A stretch of 64,000 bases of DNA from Enterobacter hormaechei subsp. hoffmannii (GTDB lineage: Bacteria > Pseudomonadota > Gammaproteobacteria > Enterobacterales > Enterobacteriaceae). Within the stretch, counting starts at the first letter, position 1, and each line of letters opens with the position of its first letter. The notes under the pieces were generated by a model, which searched no databases, was not told where the DNA came from, and saw only the letters and a list, made by a program, of their open reading frames with translations. Location: the NCBI RefSeq assembly GCF_001729745.1, contig NZ_CP017186.1, positions 1,240,001 through 1,304,000 of the forward strand, in the 5' to 3' direction. The position numbers and the translations under genes are program-made. This document shows, piece after piece, positions 1-9,232 of this stretch.

Positions 1-743
1 GGGCGGGAGGCGCAACGCCGGACAGCGTACTGGCCCTGCAAATGATCCTCAGCGCCATGCGCGACAAAGAGACGCTGGCGCAGCGGGATGTGCAGCTGGC
101 GCAAAGCCGTCTGCTGGAGCTAACAGGGCACGCTATTACGGCGGTTCGCGGTCCGCTGCCGCGCTATCAGCGCCTTCCTGCCGATGAAAAAACGTTGCAG
201 GAGGGGATTGCCAGGCACCCGGAAGTGGAGGCCGCGCGACGTGAAGCAGAGACCGCGAAAGCGCGTTCAGCGCAATCTGCCGTGGCAGCGATACCCGATG
301 TGGATGTGGAGGTCTATTACGCCCACCGCGCCGAAGGCTATGACGATATGGCTGGCGTGATGTTCAGCGTGGATCTGCCTTTGTTCCAGTCAAAACGTCA
401 GGACAAGGATTACGCCGCCGATGTTTCCCGCTCAATGCAGGCGGTGGATCAACTGACGCTGCTCAAACGCGAACACATTGCCCAGGTGCAAACGCTGGTG
501 GCGCAGTATCAGGCTGCGCAAACGGTGTGGCAGCGTCAGCGGGATGAGGTACTACCGTTGCAGCGACAACGGCTGGCGGTGCTGACGGCGCAATATCGTT
601 CTGGACAGTCGGCGCTTCCGGCCCTGCTGGAGGCGCGTCGTGGCGTACTGGATACGGAACTGGCGGTGAACCAGGCGGAGCGCGAAATGGCGCGAACCTG
701 GGCTGCCGTGAACTGGCTGATCCCGCAGGAGCTGGCGCAATGA
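1..743 (+). CDS. cusC: CusC-like outer-membrane efflux factor (TolC family), 5' truncated
   Basis: The reading frame is open from base 3, so the gene enters from the left edge; about 246 C-terminal residues are present. The helical, Gln/Ala/Arg-rich sequence with long amphipathic stretches (for example the AEREMARTWAAVNWL end) is typical of outer-membrane factors, which form a trimeric channel-tunnel across outer membrane and periplasm. The stop codon lies inside the start of the following CusB-like adaptor gene (4-nt overlap, ATGA), and a CusA-like pump follows, so this is the exit duct of a tripartite metal pump. The N-terminal lipobox cannot be seen. The Cus assignment rests mainly on the two downstream genes; czcC or silC would also be acceptable names. 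Confidence 0.85.
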   Translation, partial: AGGATPDSVLALQMILSAMRDKETLAQRDVQLAQSRLLELTGHAITAVRGPLPRYQRLPADEKTLQEGIARHPEVEAARREAETAKARSAQSAVAAIPDVDVEVYYAHRAEGYDDMAGVMFSVDLPLFQSKRQDKDYAADVSRSMQAVDQLTLLKREHIAQVQTLVAQYQAAQTVWQRQRDEVLPLQRQRLAVLTAQYRSGQSALPALLEARRGVLDTELAVNQAEREMARTWAAVNWLIPQELAQ

Positions 744-1939
744 AAAAAACAACGTTAATGGCGATTGCCATCGCGATAGCTGCCGTTGGCGGCTATTTTG
801 TCGGACAGAAGCAGACGCATCAGCCGGATGCGGCTTCACAACCCTCAGAACGCAAGGTGCTTTACTGGTACGACCCCATGGTGCCCGGTCAGCGCTTCGA
901 TAAGCCGGGTAAATCCCCCTTTATGGATATGGATCTGGTCTCACGCTACGCCGATGAAGCGCAGGCGGCGTCAGGCGTGGCCATCAGCACTCAACAGCAG
1001 CAAAACCTGGGGATGAAAACCGCCAACGTTGAGATGCGCCAGCTGGTTTCGCCGTTCTCGGCCTTTGCCACGGTTGCAACGGATGAACGTAACGTCTCGG
1101 TGTTGTCAGCCCCGGCCAATGGCGTGGTGTCAAAATTGTTTGTTAATGCGCCGCAGCAGCAGGTAAAAGCCGGAGAGGCGCTGGCGCAACTGTGGATCCC
1201 GCAGTGGACCGCCGCCCAGCAGGAGTATCTCGCGGTTCGTCAGCTTGGCGATGCCGCATTGACCCGCGCCGCACGCGAGCGGCTGGCGTTGCAGTTTATG
1301 CCAGAAGAGGTCATTCGTTTGCTGGAGCGTAGCGGTAAGCCGCAGACCACGCTCATTCTGCGCACCAACCGGGCGGGCTATGTGGTGAAGCTGGACGTGC
1401 GGGAAGGGGCGCAAATCACCGCAACGGCGCCGCTGTTTGAGATCGCCAGCCTCGATCCGGTCTGGCTGGTGGTCGACTACCCGCAAACGCAGGCGCAGTC
1501 TCTGACGGTGGGCAGTAAGGTGGTAGCAACCTCAGAAAGCTGGCCGGGGGAGCAGTTCCACGGCACGGTCAGCGAATTGCTGCCGCAGATGGAGGCGGCC
1601 ACGCGAACCCTGAAAGCCCGTATCGTGCTGGAAAATTCCGCATATAAGCTGAAGCCGGGCATGTACCTCTCCGTCAGGCGTGCGGAAGAGCTGAAAGGCC
1701 CGCCGGTGCTGGCGGTGCCGGAAGAAGCGGTGATTAACAGCGGAGAGTCTGCGCGTCTGCTGCTGGCTACCGGGGACGGTTATTTCCAGCCTGTGACGGT
1801 GAAAACCGGCCTGACGGCGCAGGGCTGGACGGCGATCCTGTCCGGGGTCAAAGAGGGCGATAAGGTGGTGACGTCCGGGCAATTCCTGATTGATTCCGAA
1901 GCCAGCCTGCATAGCGTGATGCCGGAGGTGACGCCATGA
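740..1939 (+). CDS. cusB: CusB-like periplasmic adaptor of Cu/Ag RND efflux pump
   Basis: This 399-residue membrane-fusion protein links the inner-membrane RND pump to the outer-membrane channel and passes Cu(I)/Ag(I) to the pump. An N-terminal hydrophobic segment (residues about 5-21) serves as export signal or anchor. Next comes the heavy-metal-binding segment YWYDPM...PFMDMDL, whose Met47, Met62 and Met64 match the three-methionine metal site known in E. coli CusB. Barrel-sandwich and helical hairpin regions fill about 90-230, followed by beta-barrel and membrane-proximal domains. It overlaps cusC by 4 nt and cusA by 4 nt, so the three are translationally coupled. No cusF lies between cusC and cusB, unlike E. 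coli cusCFBA. Confidence 0.9.
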   Translation: MKKTTLMAIAIAIAAVGGYFVGQKQTHQPDAASQPSERKVLYWYDPMVPGQRFDKPGKSPFMDMDLVSRYADEAQAASGVAISTQQQQNLGMKTANVEMRQLVSPFSAFATVATDERNVSVLSAPANGVVSKLFVNAPQQQVKAGEALAQLWIPQWTAAQQEYLAVRQLGDAALTRAARERLALQFMPEEVIRLLERSGKPQTTLILRTNRAGYVVKLDVREGAQITATAPLFEIASLDPVWLVVDYPQTQAQSLTVGSKVVATSESWPGEQFHGTVSELLPQMEAATRTLKARIVLENSAYKLKPGMYLSVRRAEELKGPPVLAVPEEAVINSGESARLLLATGDGYFQPVTVKTGLTAQGWTAILSGVKEGDKVVTSGQFLIDSEASLHSVMPEVTP

Positions 1940-4900
1940 TTGCCGCTGTGATTCGCGCCTCGTTGCGTAACCGCCTGCTGGTGATCCTGGCCGCGCTGAT
2001 GATGGCCAGCTGGGGCTGGTGGGCGGTGCAGCGCGCGCCGCTGGACGCGTTGCCCGATCTGTCTGATGTGCAGGTCATTATCAAAGCGAGTTACCCCGGG
2101 AAAGCGCCGCAGGTGATTGAAGATCAGGTGACCTGGCCGCTGACAACCTCCATGTTGTCTGTGCCGGGCGCCAAAACCGTGCGCGGTTTTTCAATGTTTG
2201 GTGACGCTTATGTGTATGTGCTGTTTGAGGATGGCACCGATCTCTACTGGGCGCGATCCCGGGTGCTGGAATATTTAAGCCAGGTACAGGCGCAGTTTCC
2301 GCCGGGCGTGAAGGTGTCGCTGGGGCCGGATGCGACGGGCGTGGGCTGGATCTACGAATATGCGCTGATCGACCGTAGTGGAAAACACAGCCTGGCAGAT
2401 CTGCGGGCCCTTCAGGACTGGACGCTTAAGTTCGAGCTTAAGACGGTACCGAATGTATCTGAAGTGGCAAGCATTGGCGGAATGGTGCGTCAGTATCAGA
2501 TCGTGGCGGACCCGGCGAAAATGCGCGCGCTGAATATTACCCACAGCCAGCTATCCGGCGCGGTGCAGGCCGCCAATAAAGAGAGCGGCGGCGCCCTGCT
2601 GGAGATGGGCGAAGCGGAGTATATGGTGCGGACAACGGGCTATTTGCGCTCGCTGGAGGATTTTCGCAATGTGGTGATCGCCACCCGCGATGGCGTACCT
2701 GTCCTGCTGAAAGATGTCGCCACCATTGGCATTGGCCCGGAGATCCGCCGGGGCGTGGCGGAGCTTAACGGTGAAGGGGAGGTTGCTGGCGGCGTAATCG
2801 TGATGCGCTACGGGCAGAACGCGCTGGAAACCCTTCGCGCGGTAAAAGCGAAACTGAGCGAGCTGCAAAAAACGCTGCCGCAGGGCGTCGAGATTGTTCC
2901 GGTCTACGATCGCTCCACGCTGATTGAGGAGTCGGTCAAAACGCTGACGCACAAGCTGCTCGAAGAGTTTGCCGTGGTGGTACTGGTGTGCGCGCTGTTC
3001 CTGTTCCACCTGCGTTCCGCGCTGGTGGCGATGGTTTCTCTGCCGCTGGGGATCCTCGGGGCTTTTGTGGTGATGCACTATCAGGGCATTAACGCGAATA
3101 TGATGTCGCTCGGCGGGATCGCCATTGCCATCGGAGCGATGGTGGATGCGGCAATTGTCATGATTGAAAACATGCACAAGGTGCTGGAGCAGTGGCGGCA
3201 TGATAATCCGGACAAGGAGCCCGCGCCGGGAGAGTACTGGCGTCTGGCGGAAAAGGCGGCGGTTGAAGTGGGACCGGCGCTGTTTTGCAGCCTGTTAATC
3301 ATCACGCTGTCATTTATACCGGTATTTTCGCTGGAAGCGCAGGAGGGGCGAATGTTCTCGCCGCTGGCGTTCACCAAAACCTGGTCGATGGCCGTGGCCG
3401 CCGGGCTTGGGATCACTCTGGTGCCGGTGCTAATGGGCTTCTTTATTCGCGGGAAAATCCCGGATGAGAAGGCAAACCCGATAAACCGCCTCCTGATCCG
3501 CCTGTATGAGCCGCTGCTTGATAAGGTACTGACCTTCCCGAAAACGACCCTGGCACTGGCATGTCTGCTGCTGATCGCCACGCTCTGGCCGCTGAGCCGC
3601 CTGGGGAGTGAGTTTATGCCGCCGCTGGATGAAGGGGATTTACTCTATATGCCCTCCACGCTGCCGGGGATCTCTGCTCGCGAGGCATCGCGGCTGCTTC
3701 AGCAGACGGACCGCTTGATCAAAAGCGTACCGGAGGTGGCGAGCGTGTTTGGCAAAGCTGGTCGGGCGGAGTCGGCAACCGATCCCGCGCCATTAACCAT
3801 GCTGGAAACAACTATCCACTTTAAGCCCCGCGAGCAGTGGCGGCCTGGAATGACGCCGCAAAAGCTGGTGGAGGAGCTCGATAAAACCGTGTCGCTGCCG
3901 GGCATTGCCAATGTGTGGGTGCCCCCTGTCCGTAACCGTCTGGACATGCTGGCAACCGGGATCAAAAGCCCGGTCGGCATTAAGGTGAACGGCAATAATA
4001 TTGCCGACATTGAGCGCGTGGCCCGGCAGATTGAGCAGGTGGTGAAGGACGTTCCTGGCGTCTCCTCGGCGCTGGCGGAGCGACTGGAGGGCGGGCGCTA
4101 CGTGGATATTCGTATCGACCGGCAAAAAGCCGCGCGCTACGGCGTTTCCGTCGATGAACTGCAAAGCCTGGTCTCCACGCTGGTCGGGGGCGATAACATT
4201 GGTGAGGTGATCCAGGGACGCGAGCGGTACCCCATCAACCTGCGTTATCCCCGCGATTTGCGTGATAACGTCGACACGTTGCGGGTGTTGCCGGTAGTAA
4301 CCGCCAGCGGTAGCCAGGTGGCGCTGGGGGAACTGGCCGATATCGTCGTGACGGAAGGCCCACCGATGCTAAAAAGTGAAAACGCGCGCCTTTCCAGCTG
4401 GATCTACGTGGACTTGCGCGGGCGCGATCTGAAGTCCGCCGTAGATGAAATGCAAAAACGGGTGGAGGAGAAGGTGCTATTGCCGCAGGGCGTATCTCTC
4501 TCCTGGTCCGGGCAGTTTGAATATCTGGAACGGGCGACCGCGACGCTTAAAATAGTCTTACCTGTCACGCTGATGATTATATTCATCCTTTTATGGTTAA
4601 CCTTCAGGCGGATATCAAATGTCCTGATAATAATGGGGACATTGCCTTTCGCGCTTATTGGTGGGGTGTGGTTATTATGGCTGCTTGAATATAATTTGTC
4701 TGTGGCGGGGGCCGTTGGCTTTATCGCCCTTTCCGGGGTGGCAGCAGAATTCGGCGTAATTATGGTTCTATATTTGAATCATGCGCTTGATAAATATCAC
4801 AGGCTTGAGCCAGAAGGGGGAAATACGGTGCTATTGCGGGCGATCCACGAAGGTGCCGTGCTGCGCGTGCGTCCGAAGGTGATGACGGTCGCCACGATTA

Positions 4901-5052
4901 TGGCGGGACTGCTGCCCATCATGTGGGGCAATGGGAGTGGCTCGGAGGTGATGCAACGTATTGCTGCACCGATGATTGGTGGCATGGTTACTGCACCGTT
5001 ATTGTCGATGTTAGTTATTCCCGCACTCTACAAATTGTTACATCAACGTTAA
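1936..5052 (+). CDS. cusA: CusA-like heavy-metal RND efflux pump
   Basis: This 1038-residue inner-membrane proton antiporter of the heavy-metal RND family exports Cu(I)/Ag(I). Met572 (LLYMPST), Met622 (TMLETT) and Met671 (LDMLATG) align with the methionine triad M573/M623/M672 of E. coli CusA. Asp404 in [13 protein letters not shown] is the TM4 proton-relay aspartate. Length and the repeat of two halves, each with six membrane segments and a large periplasmic loop, fit the family. The triad separates it from CzcA-type Zn/Co/Cd pumps. Around residues 873-899 five of 27 codons are the rare Ile codon ATA, in an AT-richer stretch unlike the rest of the gene. Confidence 0.93.
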   Translation: MIAAVIRASLRNRLLVILAALMMASWGWWAVQRAPLDALPDLSDVQVIIKASYPGKAPQVIEDQVTWPLTTSMLSVPGAKTVRGFSMFGDAYVYVLFEDGTDLYWARSRVLEYLSQVQAQFPPGVKVSLGPDATGVGWIYEYALIDRSGKHSLADLRALQDWTLKFELKTVPNVSEVASIGGMVRQYQIVADPAKMRALNITHSQLSGAVQAANKESGGALLEMGEAEYMVRTTGYLRSLEDFRNVVIATRDGVPVLLKDVATIGIGPEIRRGVAELNGEGEVAGGVIVMRYGQNALETLRAVKAKLSELQKTLPQGVEIVPVYDRSTLIEESVKTLTHKLLEEFAVVVLVCALFLFHLRSALVAMVSLPLGILGAFVVMHYQGINANMMSLGGIAIAIGAMVDAAIVMIENMHKVLEQWRHDNPDKEPAPGEYWRLAEKAAVEVGPALFCSLLIITLSFIPVFSLEAQEGRMFSPLAFTKTWSMAVAAGLGITLVPVLMGFFIRGKIPDEKANPINRLLIRLYEPLLDKVLTFPKTTLALACLLLIATLWPLSRLGSEFMPPLDEGDLLYMPSTLPGISAREASRLLQQTDRLIKSVPEVASVFGKAGRAESATDPAPLTMLETTIHFKPREQWRPGMTPQKLVEELDKTVSLPGIANVWVPPVRNRLDMLATGIKSPVGIKVNGNNIADIERVARQIEQVVKDVPGVSSALAERLEGGRYVDIRIDRQKAARYGVSVDELQSLVSTLVGGDNIGEVIQGRERYPINLRYPRDLRDNVDTLRVLPVVTASGSQVALGELADIVVTEGPPMLKSENARLSSWIYVDLRGRDLKSAVDEMQKRVEEKVLLPQGVSLSWSGQFEYLERATATLKIVLPVTLMIIFILLWLTFRRISNVLIIMGTLPFALIGGVWLLWLLEYNLSVAGAVGFIALSGVAAEFGVIMVLYLNHALDKYHRLEPEGGNTVLLRAIHEGAVLRVRPKVMTVATIMAGLLPIMWGNGSGSEVMQRIAAPMIGGMVTAPLLSMLVIPALYKLLHQR

Positions 5053-5059
5053 AAATGTC

Positions 5060-5089
5060 AACTGCATGTGCTTATTCAGGCATGCAGTT
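5060..5089 (+). other. Inverted repeat after cusA
   Basis: A 9-bp perfect inverted repeat, AACTGCATG...CATGCAGTT with a 12-nt loop, starts 7 nt after the cusA stop. It has no T-tract after it, so it may stabilise the mRNA 3' end rather than terminate transcription by itself. Confidence 0.5.
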
Positions 5090-5213
5090 TATGTATCCTC
5101 AGACTATTCTCAGGAACGGGATGGTAATTAGGAATAACACCCATGCTGTTAAGCGTTCATTCAAGTATTCTGTGCTAAGGTCTGCACCGAATACTAAATA
5201 TGGTAATGGCATT

Positions 5214-5789
5214 GTGATTGTACGAATTAAATTCCCCCTGATTTTATTGTTTATTATTGCGCAGTTATCATTTGCGTCTGCTGTTAATGCACAGAGCAAT
5301 ACAGCGGATAAAAGCTGGTTCACCACCTTCACGGATAACGTCGCGCAAACATGGAACGAACCTGAACATTACGATCTCTATATTCCGGCCATTACGTGGC
5401 ATGCACGTTTTGCCTACGATAAAGAAAAAACAGACCGTTATAACGAGCGTCCGTGGGGGGCTGGTTTCGGTCAGTCTCGCTGGGATGAAAAAGGTAACTG
5501 GCATGGCCTGTACCTGATGGCGTTTAAGGACTCCTACAATAAATGGGAGCCTATTGGTGGCTACGGCTGGGAAAAAACCTGGCGTCCGTTATCAGACGAC
5601 AACTTCCGTCTTGGGCTGGGCTATACGGCAGGGTTCACGGCGCGTGATAACTGGAAATACATTCCTGTTCCGGTACTGTTGCCGCTTGCCTCCATCGGCT
5701 ATGGTCCTGCAACGTTTCAGATGACCTACATACCGGGTACGTATAACAACGGTAACGTTTACTTTGCCTGGATGCGGTTTCAGTTTTAA
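5214..5789 (+). CDS. pagP: PagP, lipid A palmitoyltransferase
   Basis: This outer-membrane eight-stranded beta-barrel enzyme transfers palmitate from phospholipid to lipid A, giving resistance to cationic peptides. From a GTG at 5214 the product has 191 residues, against 186 in E. coli. It has an N-terminal signal peptide (residues 2-26, ending near VNAQ), catalytic His63 (AITWHARF) and the Asp106-Ser107 pair (KDS). It also carries the Gly of GGYGWE that sets the 16-carbon acyl length in E. coli, and it ends in Phe like an outer-membrane barrel. A longer in-frame extension back to 4923 overlaps cusA and is unlikely to be translated. The ribosome binding site is weak, so the start is tentative. 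No convincing PhoP box is visible upstream. Confidence 0.93.
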   Translation: MIVRIKFPLILLFIIAQLSFASAVNAQSNTADKSWFTTFTDNVAQTWNEPEHYDLYIPAITWHARFAYDKEKTDRYNERPWGAGFGQSRWDEKGNWHGLYLMAFKDSYNKWEPIGGYGWEKTWRPLSDDNFRLGLGYTAGFTARDNWKYIPVPVLLPLASIGYGPATFQMTYIPGTYNNGNVYFAWMRFQF

Positions 5790-5901
5790 CTGAATTTGTC
5801 TGGTAAATCGGCCAAAAAACGCACAGACATTGAAATGTAAAGGATAAAAATCGGACAGCGAAAATTAACGCGACTTTTGTCACTTTTTATCAAAGATCCG
5901 C

Positions 5902-5961
5902 TGGACAAAACGCCTCACAATTGTTGTACTGATACCCGACACAGCATTTGTGTCGTTTTTT
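5902..5961 (+). promoter_or_regulatory. cspE promoter and 5' leader hairpin
   Basis: A candidate sigma-70 promoter has -35 TGGACA (5902-5907), a 17-bp spacer and -10 TGTACT (5925-5930). Transcription would start close to 5937, where a 7-bp hairpin (CGACACA, 5-nt loop, TGTGTCG, 5937-5955) is followed by six Ts. It resembles an intrinsic terminator placed before the ribosome binding site. It could end pagP transcripts, attenuate cspE, or protect the 5' end of cspE mRNA. Confidence 0.5.
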
Positions 5962-5979
5962 AATGTAAAGGTAATTTTG

Positions 5980-6189
5980 ATGTCTAAGATTAAAGGTAAC
6001 GTTAAGTGGTTTAATGAGTCCAAAGGATTCGGTTTCATTACTCCTGAAGATGGCAGCAAAGACGTGTTCGTACACTTCTCTGCAATCCAGTCTAATGGTT
6101 TCAAAACTCTGGCTGAAGGTCAGCGCGTAGAGTTCGAAATCACTAACGGTGCCAAAGGCCCTTCTGCTGCTAACGTAATCGCTCTGTAA
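5980..6189 (+). CDS. cspE: Cold-shock-family RNA chaperone CspE
   Basis: This 69-residue single cold-shock domain binds single-stranded RNA/DNA and acts as an RNA chaperone and transcription antiterminator; E. coli CspE is expressed at normal temperature. RNP1 (KGFGFI) and RNP2 (VFVHF) are intact, and the sequence is nearly identical to E. coli CspE as I remember it. The ATG at 5980 has an AAGG upstream. It sits between pagP and crcB, as in E. coli. Codon use is strongly biased toward preferred codons, as expected for an abundant protein. Confidence 0.97.
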   Translation: MSKIKGNVKWFNESKGFGFITPEDGSKDVFVHFSAIQSNGFKTLAEGQRVEFEITNGAKGPSAANVIAL

Positions 6190-6213
6190 TTCAGACGCGT
6201 CAGCAAGAATTTC

Positions 6214-6241
6214 AAAACCCGCTCAATGAGCGGGTTTTTTT
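6214..6241 (+). terminator. cspE intrinsic terminator
   Basis: AACCCGCTC, loop AAT, GAGCGGGTT, then a T-run. An A-run on the left means it could also stop minus-strand transcripts coming from crcB and the small ORF. Confidence 0.9.
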
Positions 6242-6250
6242 CGTTATGAA

Positions 6251-6337
6251 TCAACCAAAAAGATAGATCTTCAGAAAGCTGGCGACGATCGCGACGCTTA
6301 GCAATACCATACCCACGCCTGACAGATTCTCTCTCAT
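6251..6337 (-). CDS. Putative 28-residue single-span membrane protein
   Basis: An ATG-started frame encodes 28 residues: a polar N-terminus MRENLSG, one hydrophobic stretch of about 14 residues (VGMVLLSVAIVASF) and a short KIYLFG tail. This is typical of enterobacterial small membrane proteins. An AGGGTG Shine-Dalgarno sequence lies 5 nt before the ATG. The frame starts 71 nt after the crcB stop on the same strand and ends just before the bidirectional terminator at 6214-6241, so co-transcription with crcB is plausible. I cannot name a homologue with certainty, and function is unknown. Expression is inferred from the start signal and hydropathy only. Confidence 0.55.
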   Translation of the reverse strand: MRENLSGVGMVLLSVAIVASFLKIYLFG

Positions 6338-6408
6338 GCTATCACCCTCGTTCAATATTGAGCCAAGAATGACAGAGAAAAATTAAGCCAACATTAAGGT
6401 TGTCGCGC

Positions 6409-6792
6409 TTAATGTCCGCTGGCGGAGGAAAATAACCAGAATGCGATCGCAGTCATCGCAAACGAGCCAAGCATGTTAACGGCAATGTTCGTCAGCGCCC
6501 AGCCCATCCGGCCTTCCTGAAACAGAAACACCACCTCCGCAGAGAAGGTAGAAAACGTCGTTAAACCGCCGCAGAAACCGGTCGTAATCAATACCTTCCA
6601 CATAGGGTCGATGTTGGTCATGCGATTAAACCACGCCAGCCCCATCCCGATGATAAATGCCCCGATCAGGTTTGCCGCCAGTGTCCCCATCGGAATGGCC
6701 TGATGCAGCGGGTTAAACCGCATGCTTAAGAGCCAGCGCGCAACGCTACCCGTGCCCCCACCAATAAAAACGGCTATAAGTAGTTGTAACAC
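6409..6792 (-). CDS. crcB: CrcB/Fluc fluoride ion channel
   Basis: This small inner-membrane protein forms a dual-topology dimer that lets fluoride leave the cell. The GTG start at 6792 gives 127 residues beginning MLQLL, the same length and N-terminus as E. coli CrcB; a TTG two codons upstream is possible but less likely. Four hydrophobic helices are visible. The conserved [10 protein letters not shown] and the [15 protein letters not shown] motif carry the Phe and polar residues of the fluoride pathway. It is divergent from ybeM across 67 nt. I see no fluoride riboswitch in that short leader. Confidence 0.96.
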   Translation of the reverse strand: MLQLLIAVFIGGGTGSVARWLLSMRFNPLHQAIPMGTLAANLIGAFIIGMGLAWFNRMTNIDPMWKVLITTGFCGGLTTFSTFSAEVVFLFQEGRMGWALTNIAVNMLGSFAMTAIAFWLFSSASGH

Positions 6793-6859
6793 TGTCAATA
6801 CCTGCTATTTGCTGTGTAAGTGCGTCGAGTGTAACGCTGTTTTTAACCGGGAGACAATT

Positions 6860-7648
6860 ATGTATGTTGCAGTAGGGCAGTTTGCGGTGACGCCGGACTG
6901 GAATGAAAACGCGGACAAGTGCATCTCCCTGATGAACCAGGCGAAGCAAAAAGGGGCGGCGCTGCTGGTGCTTCCTGAAGCGTTACTGGCGCGCGATGAT
7001 GGCGATCCGGACCTGTCGGTAAAGTCTGCGCAAATGCTGGAAGGGGCGTTTCTGAAACGACTGCTGGCCGAAAGCGTCGGTAACGCGCTCACCACCATTT
7101 TGACTATCCATGTTCCCTCCACGCCGGGGCGGGCGGTGAACACGCTGGTGGCGATACGTGAAGGCGCTATTGTCGCAAGCTACGCCAAACTTCATCTGTA
7201 TGATGCGTTCAGCGTCCAGGAGTCGCGACTGGTCGATCCGGGGAGTGTAATTCCGCCGCTGATTGAGGTGGAGGGTTTTAAGGTTGGCCTGATGACCTGC
7301 TACGATATCCGCTTTCCGGAGCTGGCGCTGAACCTGGCACTACAGGGGGCCGAGGTGCTGGTTCTGCCCGCCGCGTGGGTCAGAGGACCGCTTAAGGAGC
7401 ATCACTGGGTAACGCTACTGGCCGCACGCGCGCTGGACACCACCTGCTATGTAGTGGCTGCGGGTGAATGTGGCAATAAACATATTGGACAGAGCAGGGT
7501 TGTCGATCCGCTGGGAGTGACAGTAGCCGCGGCGGCGGAAGCGCCTGCTTTACTGCTGACGGAGATAACGTCAGCACGAATAACGCTTGCGCGTCAGCAA
7601 TTACCTGTTCTGCGCAACCGCAGGTTTGCGCCACCGCAATTAATATGA
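6860..7648 (+). CDS. ybeM: YbeM, deaminated glutathione amidase (nitrilase family)
   Basis: The 262-residue carbon-nitrogen hydrolase has the complete catalytic triad Glu40 (LPEALL), Lys110 (YAKLHLYD) and Cys147 ([10 protein letters not shown]). The Nit1 group hydrolyses deaminated glutathione, a side product of transaminases, to alpha-ketoglutarate and Cys-Gly. The ATG at 6860 is preceded by GGGAGA; an upstream in-frame extension covering the crcB promoter region is not supported. From memory, ybeM is disrupted in E. coli K-12 MG1655, but here it is intact. The family call is firm. The substrate is taken from characterised homologues. Confidence 0.9.
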   Translation: MYVAVGQFAVTPDWNENADKCISLMNQAKQKGAALLVLPEALLARDDGDPDLSVKSAQMLEGAFLKRLLAESVGNALTTILTIHVPSTPGRAVNTLVAIREGAIVASYAKLHLYDAFSVQESRLVDPGSVIPPLIEVEGFKVGLMTCYDIRFPELALNLALQGAEVLVLPAAWVRGPLKEHHWVTLLAARALDTTCYVVAAGECGNKHIGQSRVVDPLGVTVAAAAEAPALLLTEITSARITLARQQLPVLRNRRFAPPQLI

Positions 7649-7776
7649 TGTTTTTTTCAACAATGCTTGATTCACCTTGTTACAGATTGCTATTGTGTGC
7701 GCGCGCCTGATGACCGTTAATACGTTCAGGTTTCTTTGGCGCTGAATGCAGCCTGTTTCATGTAAAGAAGGTATTT

Positions 7777-7980
7777 ATGGGTGAGATTAGTATTACCAAA
7801 CTGCTGGTGGTTGCCGCACTGGTCGTCCTGCTGTTCGGTACCAAGAAGTTACGCACGCTGGGTGGAGACCTGGGTGCTGCCATTAAAGGCTTTAAGAAAG
7901 CAATGAACGATGACGACGCGGCAGCGAAGAAAAGTGCCGAAGATGACATCGCAGCACAGAAGCTTTCACACAAAGAGTAA
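7777..7980 (+). CDS. tatE: TatE, twin-arginine translocase accessory subunit
   Basis: A 67-residue TatA/TatE-family protein of the Sec-independent Tat export machinery. An N-terminal membrane helix (residues about 5-20, [16 protein letters not shown]) is followed by the conserved FG hinge, the amphipathic helix [20 protein letters not shown] and an acidic/lysine-rich tail. Its place between ybeM and lipA matches E. coli tatE rather than the tatABC operon. An AAGAAGG ribosome binding site precedes the ATG. In E. coli TatE is a partly redundant TatA paralogue. Confidence 0.96.
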   Translation: MGEISITKLLVVAALVVLLFGTKKLRTLGGDLGAAIKGFKKAMNDDDAAAKKSAEDDIAAQKLSHKE

Positions 7981-8003
7981 TGGCAATGCTGCAAGGCTTG
8001 CAT

Positions 8004-8034
8004 AAAAAAACCGGCTCACGAGGCCGGTTTTTTG
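8004..8034 (+). terminator. Bidirectional terminator between tatE and lipA
   Basis: AACCGGC and GCCGGTT arms with an A-run on the left and a T-run on the right, lying between two converging genes, so it can serve both. Confidence 0.9.
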
Positions 8035-8060
8035 TTTTACTGTAAATAAGTTTTACAGCT

Positions 8061-9026
8061 TTATTTCACTTCTTCGCCCTTCGCCTGCATATCGGCGTGA
8101 TAAGAGGAGCGAACAAACGGACCGCACGCAGCGTGGGTAAAGCCCATCGCCATCGCTTCGGCTTTCATTTCATCGAACTCATCCGGACTCACGTAACGCT
8201 GTACAGGCAGGTGGTGACGGCTTGGCTGTAGGTACTGCCCCAGCGTCAGCATGGTGACGCCGTGGCGGCGCAGATCGCGCATCACTTCAATGATCTCAGC
8301 GTTGGTTTCACCCAGTCCCACCATCAGGCCAGACTTGGTAGGAATATGCGGATGGGCTTCTTTAAAGCGCTCCAGCAGCTTCAGCGACCAGTTGTAATCT
8401 GCACCTGGACGCACCTGACGGTAGATACGCGGTACGTTCTCCAGGTTGTGGTTGAACACGTCTGGTGGCGTCGCGGTCAGGATATCGAGCGCGCGGTCCA
8501 TACGGCCACGGAAGTCCGGCACCAGCGTCTCAATCTTAATGTTCGGGCTTTTTTCGCGGATGGCGGTAATGCAGTCAGCGAAATGCTGAGCACCGCCATC
8601 GCGCAGATCGTCACGGTCAACGGAGGTGATAACAACATAACGCAGCGCCATATCGGCAATGGTCTGCGCCAGTTTTTGCGGTTCGTTAGCGTCAGGCGCA
8701 ACAGGACGGCCATGGGCAACGTCACAGAACGGACAGCGGCGGGTGCAGATGGCACCCAGAATCATAAACGTCGCGGTACCGTGATTGAAACATTCAGCAA
8801 GGTTAGGGCAGGAGGCCTCTTCACAGACAGAGTGGAGGCCATTTTTGCGCATCGCCGCTTTGATCCCCTGAATACGCGAAGAGTCAGCCGGAAGTTTAAT
8901 TTTCATCCATTCCGGTTTTCTTAACAGCGCCTCGCGCTCTGTAGCCACGTTTTTAACCGGGATAAGGGCCATTTTATCGGCATCGCGGTATTTAACACCG
9001 CGTTCCATCACAATGGGTTTACTCAT
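8061..9026 (-). CDS. lipA: Lipoyl synthase LipA
   Basis: This radical SAM enzyme inserts two sulfur atoms into octanoyl chains on lipoyl domains. The 321-residue product has the auxiliary cluster cysteines Cys68, Cys73 and Cys79 ([12 protein letters not shown]) and the radical SAM cysteines Cys94, Cys98 and Cys101 (CTRRCPFC). The conserved C-terminal RSSYHAD, whose serine ligates the auxiliary cluster, is also present. Length equals that of E. coli LipA. It works with LipB, encoded about 1.4 kb upstream on the same strand, on the apo-domains of pyruvate and 2-oxoglutarate dehydrogenases and the glycine cleavage H protein. Confidence 0.98.
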   Translation of the reverse strand: MSKPIVMERGVKYRDADKMALIPVKNVATEREALLRKPEWMKIKLPADSSRIQGIKAAMRKNGLHSVCEEASCPNLAECFNHGTATFMILGAICTRRCPFCDVAHGRPVAPDANEPQKLAQTIADMALRYVVITSVDRDDLRDGGAQHFADCITAIREKSPNIKIETLVPDFRGRMDRALDILTATPPDVFNHNLENVPRIYRQVRPGADYNWSLKLLERFKEAHPHIPTKSGLMVGLGETNAEIIEVMRDLRRHGVTMLTLGQYLQPSRHHLPVQRYVSPDEFDEMKAEAMAMGFTHAACGPFVRSSYHADMQAKGEEVK

Positions 9027-9232
9027 AGCGTGCGTGTTCCAGTTGCGAATATCGAAGGAAAGCGTTTCAATTCAAGGGAATGTTGTAATTATCAACTATT
9101 TTTGAACGAACGACAGGCAGTATATCATTTAAAGGGGCGGTAAAGCAGCCTGCCAGGTCGCCAATTTGTAAAATAGTTGTTGTTTTGTGCCTTTTGCCCC
9201 GCATGCGGCAGGGCCTTACGCTGAAAGGCGGA

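Noticed and set aside
4923..5213. N-terminal extension of pagP into the cusA end
   Set aside because: It would place about 97 non-conserved residues before the signal peptide and overlap cusA; the signal sequence begins naturally at 5214.
5090..5213. PhoP box in front of pagP
   Set aside because: Only a poor TGTTAA-like half-site is visible (near 5143); no pair of hexamers with 5-nt spacing.
6793..6859. Fluoride riboswitch in front of crcB
   Set aside because: The 67-nt divergent gap is short and shows no match to the conserved riboswitch core that I can recognise.
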